From: Molossus alvarezi
Taxonomy: Eukaryota; Chordata; Mammalia; Chiroptera; Molossidae
Direction: 5' to 3'
DNA: 64,000 nt
Assembly (NCBI GenBank): GCA_037176705.1
Contig: CM073885.1
Coordinates: 220,980,290-221,044,289, forward strand
The translations under genes were made by a program, and so were the position numbers. The notes beneath the pieces were generated by a model that searched no databases, had not been told where the DNA came from, and worked only from the letters and a program-made list of their open reading frames with translations. Below are positions 59,658 to 64,000 of the stretch, one piece after another (position 1 is the stretch's first letter; every line of letters starts with the position of its first letter).

Positions 59658-59899
59658 TAGCAATTTTCAACCTTTTTTGTCTCATGGCACACACAAACTA
59701 ATTACTAAAATTCTGTGGCACACCAAAAATTTTTGCCAATCTGAAAAAAAAAAGTTTTAATTTTGATTCATTCACACCAGATGGCTATTATTTTGTTGGC
59801 TGTTGTCATTTTTTGGACTAAGGGAAAAGAGGTCAGTGACCCTAACTAAATAGGTTTTGTGTGTTTTAAAAATTATTGTGGCACACCAGAAAATCACTG
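59658..59899. mobile_element. Non-autonomous hAT element
   Basis: Left end TAGCAATTTTCAACC and right end (reverse complement) CAGTGATTTTCTGG form hAT-style inverted repeats. Flanks tcctagac / ccctatac are a plausible decayed 8-bp duplication. The interior holds 'ctcatggcacacacaaac' and 'tgtggcacacca' and no coding frame. Confidence 0.75.
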
Positions 59900-59909
59900 C
59901 CCTATACTA

Positions 59910-60180
59910 TTCTCAACATAGCGGAGATAATTATCTATGAAACAGAAATCTGATCTGATCACTCCTCTGGCTTCCTATCAAGCTCAGGATAAAATGCAAA
60001 CACCTTTCCAGAAGCTTCATAGCACCTGGCATTGTATTTTGTACTTGTTTACTCCTCCAGAATGAGTCATTTTGGGAAGGGCCTTACCTTTATTCTTGTT
60101 TTATTCACTATTATATCCCCAGTGTCTACAGCAGTACCCAGCACATTATACACTCCATATTCACTGGAGAACTAGTTCTG
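59910..60180 (+). repeat. L2 3' fragment
   Basis: 'gaaatctgatctgatcactcctctggcttcctatcaagctcaggataaaatgcaaac...ccagtgtctacagcagtacccagcac' is L2 in order. Confidence 0.75.
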
Positions 60181-60302
60181 CTGTTATAGTAGAGGTGAGC
60201 ATTATGAGGTCCTTACCTGGCTGCAACTTAAGGGTCTGATTTTTTAATCAGTGTAATTTCAGACTAGTATCCTTTAAAACGTGAGCTGTCACTTTACCTT
60301 TT

Positions 60303-60551
60303 TTTTTTTTTTATCCTCACCCGAGGACATTTTTCCATTTTTTGTTCAGGTAGAGTGGGAGGGAGAGAGAGGAACAGAGAGAGAGAGAGAAACATCGATG
60401 TGAAGGGACACATCGAGTGGCTGCCATCTGCACGACTGACCAGAGCCGGGGATAAACCGCAACCGAGGTACATGCCCTTAGCGGGAACCGAACCCGGGTC
60501 TCTAAGAACCGCAGGCCGGCACTCTAACTGCTGAGCCAAACCGGCCAGGGC
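60303..60551 (-). mobile_element. VES SINE
   Basis: Reverse complement: 'tatcctcacccgaggac' to 'aaaccggccagggc'. Duplication TCACTTTACCTTTT on both sides. Confidence 0.97.
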
Positions 60552-60559
60552 TCACTTTA

Positions 60560-61810
60560 CCTTTTATAGTACCCCTGGGTAATGATTCTAGAGATGCCAG
60601 AGGTGTAAACTCTTGAATAAAATTTAAAATCATAAAGATAAATACATCTTATGCTTTATGATGACTGCACCACTGCTGTAGCTCTTAATACCTGGAAAAA
60701 TGACCTTTGATGAGAGAGCTGATGAATGGGCAGAGGAAAAGCAGGTGCAAAAGCAAATTAAAGGTTGAAAAAGCAGAATATATACAATAACTGCAAGTAT
60801 TTTGGGATAGTTCTAAAATATACTTGAAGAGATAAAGCTGAGAGCACAAAGGGCCTTAATCCACCTGGCTAAGGATTCCAAACAGCAGGCAACAGCAATC
60901 TCTTCTCTCATTTGCATTTTAGAAAGCTTCCTATAGTGAATGTGAAGGACGATGGGAGGGTGTGGTAGAGAGGCAACAACCAGACTGGAGGCAGAGAGAG
61001 ACTAGTTTAGGAGACTCCAGAGCAAGCCAGGCAAAAGCCATAGCTATGGTTAGAAAGATATCCCTTTGGGCTCCAGGCTGGACTGGCTGCTTTGAGACCT
61101 TCCCATGTCTCCTCTACTCCAGGCCAGACTGAGTGAGCTTTGGCAAACCATCACTAATTTTGCAGCTGTTTCTTTATCTGAAGATCTTTGGTATCCTTTA
61201 CCTATGGAAGTCTCATTCTTATTCTTGACCCATTTTTCTTTTTATCCTTATAATGTTAGCCTGAAATGAAGTAATTAACTAGTTGTTTATTACATGGTGT
61301 CAACTTTAGCAAGATGTCACATAGCCTGAGCTGGTCCAGTAATAGCCATGTGGTTCTCTGATGACCAAGGCTGCAGGATGGTGGAGGTGAGTGATGGGAG
61401 GGGACGGGGCACAGTGCTGTGTTCACAAGTGTTCTGTAACAGAGCCATCCCCTTTTTCAAAACATGTAAAGACACTTCTCTTTCAAAAGTTTACGTCCCT
61501 TAGTGGACTGCTCAAACGATTCCTAAAGCCAGGAGCCAGATGATATACACTATCCTCCAACTCTTGCTGTTTTGTCTTTAAGTAAACCTACTTGTTCAGA
61601 GGAAAATTGTTGTGAAGAATTCCAATGCTCAGTTTAGAAACATCTAAACCCTTCTCCAACCTCTCCTGCTTCTGCGCCAATCAACCCCCTCCAACCTTAT
61701 GCAATCCTAATCATTAGTTCTGAATCAGATGGCTTTTAACATTCAGATACAGTAATGTACTTTTAGTAAGAGAAGAACTCCACTTCCACTTGCCTTATCT
61801 TTTATTACAA
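60560..61810. other. Unassigned intergenic DNA
   Basis: No gene or repeat recognised. Confidence 0.4.
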
Positions 61811-61827
61811 ATAAAATATTAAAAAAT

Positions 61828-62031
61828 CCCCCCCCCCCTCTATTGATTTTAGAGAGGAAGAGAGAAGAGGGAGAGATGGAAACATGGATGAGAGAGAACA
61901 TCGATTGGCCGCCTCCTGCATGCCCCCCACTGGGGATTGGGTCCACAACCTGGGCATGTGCCCTGACCGGGAATCGAACCTGTGACCTGTTGGTGCATGG
62001 GTTGACGCTCAACTGAGCCACATTGGCTGGG
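61828..62031 (-). mobile_element. tRNA-derived SINE
   Basis: Reverse complement: C run, 'tctattgattttagagagg', GA tract, 'gtgccctgaccgggaatcgaacc', ending 'gagccacattggctgggc'. Approximate duplication caaa(a)ataaaata. Confidence 0.92.
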
Positions 62032-62839
62032 CAAAAATAAAATACTTTTCTTAAAATCTAAAAAACAGGAAACCATGACCAGGTATTAAGTGACCATAAT
62101 AATCTATTTTTATTATGAAAACATTAAATTTTGACACATCGCTTCATATGCTTTTTAAAAATCTATCATCTGACTTAAACCTATTCAGCAAAAATGCCAA
62201 TAAATTATATAAATCATAGTTTGGGTCTTTTTAAAACTAGGAACATAATATGCTGTATTATAATAATAAAAAACAAAAACAAAACAAAAACCTAAATCTG
62301 AGCTTTATGAGTGGTTAACTTAAATTTTGTTTTAACAATTAGCTTTAAACCAAAACCAACCACATGCTAACACACTACTGCAAGTCTCTCAGAAACGCGT
62401 TCCTTATCACTGTCAGTATCCTCCTGTTTCTTCCCCAAGGTACAGAATACAGGCGTATCAGGTGTCAAGGCACTCACTCTACACTGTCCTATCCTGCTCA
62501 TCTCAGGAGTAGCACTGGATGGAGGGCTGACGATATATACTACTTCCACCTCCTGCCCATGCTGTCTTGCCTTTAAGTAACTTCATTTCTTTAAAAAGAA
62601 ATCATTAGCTAAGAACTCCAATACTGAATTTAGAAACAGTGATTCCAATACACATTAAATCAAATGTGTTAGTACTCAAAAGTCACAAATTCTGAAAAGT
62701 GAAAATAGACAAATACAGAACTTATGTAAACAACCAACAAACTAAGGCAAATAGCACTGCCACCACATGTCTTAAAATGGTGTATTTTTGGTGTCTGAAG
62801 CTCTTTAAAAATTGTATTTTGGGACAGTTCAGATGAATT

Positions 62840-63049
62840 TCAATAAAAGTATATGCTCTGAATAAAGTTAAGAGTTTTAAGGGTTTTCAACATGGGTGGC
62901 ATTGTTTAAAAAATACATTAATAGTCTTATTAGTGAATGTTTTCCACTTAGTTTAAGTTTTATTTCTGTGGAGGCAAACCAAAGCACTGTCTTAAGACTC
63001 TATGTTCAAAGTTATGATATGATGTCTATCATTCCTAGAAATTTTAAAG
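62840..63049 (-). other. USO1: USO1 proximal 3' UTR (extent unknown)
   Basis: Follows the TAG directly on the minus strand. Minus-strand AATAAA-type sites occur (for example near 62958), but I cannot decide which one is used, so the left boundary is nominal. Confidence 0.4.
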
Positions 63050-63873
63050 CTAGTTATCACCCTGGCTTTTGTCATCATCTTTATCTTCGTCATCCTCATC
63101 ATCTTGGTCTATGGATTCAAGTTCATCCTCTTCTTCATCCTAAAGGGAAAATACACATTTAATATAATCAAGTTTATTCACTTCACATTCAATACATAAT
63201 GATAAGTCGATTAATTCTTTATTCTAGTAATTATACCAGAATACACACCATCTGATTTCCTTGATTTAATGCTAAAGGCTCCTTGTGATTTTTAATATGA
63301 GACGAGATATATAGGTTAACTTGCTGAAAAATGGCTATAACTCTCACCTGAACCAAACATGGCAAAACAGAATGGCACGTTTGGGTTGTGAGAGTCTTGT
63401 TATCACAGGAGCAATCAAATCAATTCACTTTCTAGGCTCAAAGCCGAAAAAAGACTAGTTAACAAATGTTGGCCACTATGCCTAATTTGCAACTTAAGTC
63501 AATTCAGTGAACTCTGTGTAAGCAGTGTAGACAATACTGAATCTGTGCCTGTAATACAGATATATAGGTACAGTACTGCTATGGCACAGTACAATTTTTA
63601 AAAATACATTGTAAAGAAACATAATATATCACATCTTTGGAAACATTTCAATCTTACTGGATGACCAAGTTCCTTGAGTTTATTCTTTAATGACAGTATT
63701 TTCTGATCCTGATCAGCCAACAGCACCAAGAGATCATCTTGTTCTTTCTTAGAATCTGTAATGTTCACCTCGAGCTGGTTTTTCTCATTTTGTAAAATGA
63801 CAATGGTACTGTTAGATGAGTCCAGTTGCTCTTTAATGGCAGTTCTTTCCTCAGACAGAGCTTTTATTTCATT
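63050..63873 (-). CDS. USO1: USO1 (p115 vesicle-tethering factor), last two coding exons
   Basis: USO1/p115 is a long coiled-coil tether that docks vesicles at the Golgi with GM130, giantin and Rab1. Two minus-strand exons are in the window: 63873-63658 (72 codons, phase 0, acceptor cttcctag, donor gtaaga), which encodes coiled coil with SKKEQDDLLVLLADQDQKIL and ends NKLKELGHP, and 63139-63050, which encodes the acidic tail DEEEDELESIDQDDEDDEDK, ends SQGDN and stops with TAG. The coiled-coil exon and the start of the acidic tail match the mammalian USO1 C-terminus as I know it. The acidic tail is the GM130/giantin-binding part. The rest of the gene lies beyond the right edge. Exons are clean and in frame, so I read this as the functional gene. 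Confidence 0.93.
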
Positions 63874-64000
63874 CTAGGAAGACAAAAGTGAAAATCACTA
63901 ATCTAAAATTAGTATTCATTCTCCTAAGGCTTTTAACAGATAGGTTCTTTCTATGATAAATCACTATACTTGTCCAATTTGAGGAGTTTATGGGTAAAGG

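Noticed and set aside
1..64000. CRISPR arrays, bacterial operons, riboswitches or phage
   Set aside because: The sequence is vertebrate nuclear DNA with SINEs, LINEs and spliced exons; the spaced repeats seen are SINE copies and minisatellites.

Overview
The window reads as nuclear DNA of a bat, most likely a yangochiropteran (vespertilionid-like). About two dozen tRNA-derived SINEs of the VES type (5' end near GCCCTGGCCGGTTTGGCTCAG, a CT-rich stretch, 3' end TCCTCGGGTGAGGATAAAA) lie on both strands, many with perfect target-site duplications. There are also bat-type L1 copies, small hAT-like and mariner-like elements, and older mammalian repeats (MIR, L2, MER5/MER20-type, MaLR LTRs, old L1). 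Most of the sequence is repeat, intron or unassigned intergenic DNA; protein-coding exons are few and small.

Layout. (1) 1-16.2 kb: repeats, no supported gene. (2) 16.56-21.0 kb, plus strand: a candidate spliced gene 'A' with four phase-0 exons encoding about 89 residues: a signal peptide, short middle exons and a Pro/Thr-rich last exon ending in GRGDV-stop. (3) 21-28.5 kb: repeats and unassigned DNA with a 73-bp tandem duplication. (4) 28.59-35.75 kb, plus strand: a second candidate gene 'B' with at least three phase-0 exons: a signal-peptide-like exon, a small acidic/serine exon, and a 134-residue Pro/Thr/Ser-rich exon ending in PRGDV-stop, followed by a clear AATAAA. (5) 36-40.3 kb: SINEs and two non-autonomous DNA transposons. 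(6) 40.37-46.1 kb: a GC/CpG-rich block with an 18-bp minisatellite, running into a decayed retrocopy of MIA2/cTAGE5 that is broken by SINEs and a 5'-truncated L1. (7) 46.1-62.8 kb: repeats, including an L1 with its 5' end but no ORF2, and a U6 snRNA-derived copy. (8) 63.05-63.87 kb, minus strand: the last two coding exons of USO1 (p115).

The most interesting item is the A/B pair. Both have an organisation typical of the secretory calcium-binding phosphoprotein (SCPP) family: a signal-peptide exon, small symmetric phase-0 exons and a Pro-rich last exon. Both end in the same RGDV C-terminus, written CGG GGA GAY GTR then stop. They look like tandem paralogues of a small secreted protein with an integrin-binding-type tail, lying downstream of USO1 rather than in the main enamel/milk/saliva SCPP cluster. 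I do not recognise either as a named gene. The exon models come from reading frame and splice sites only and need transcript support.
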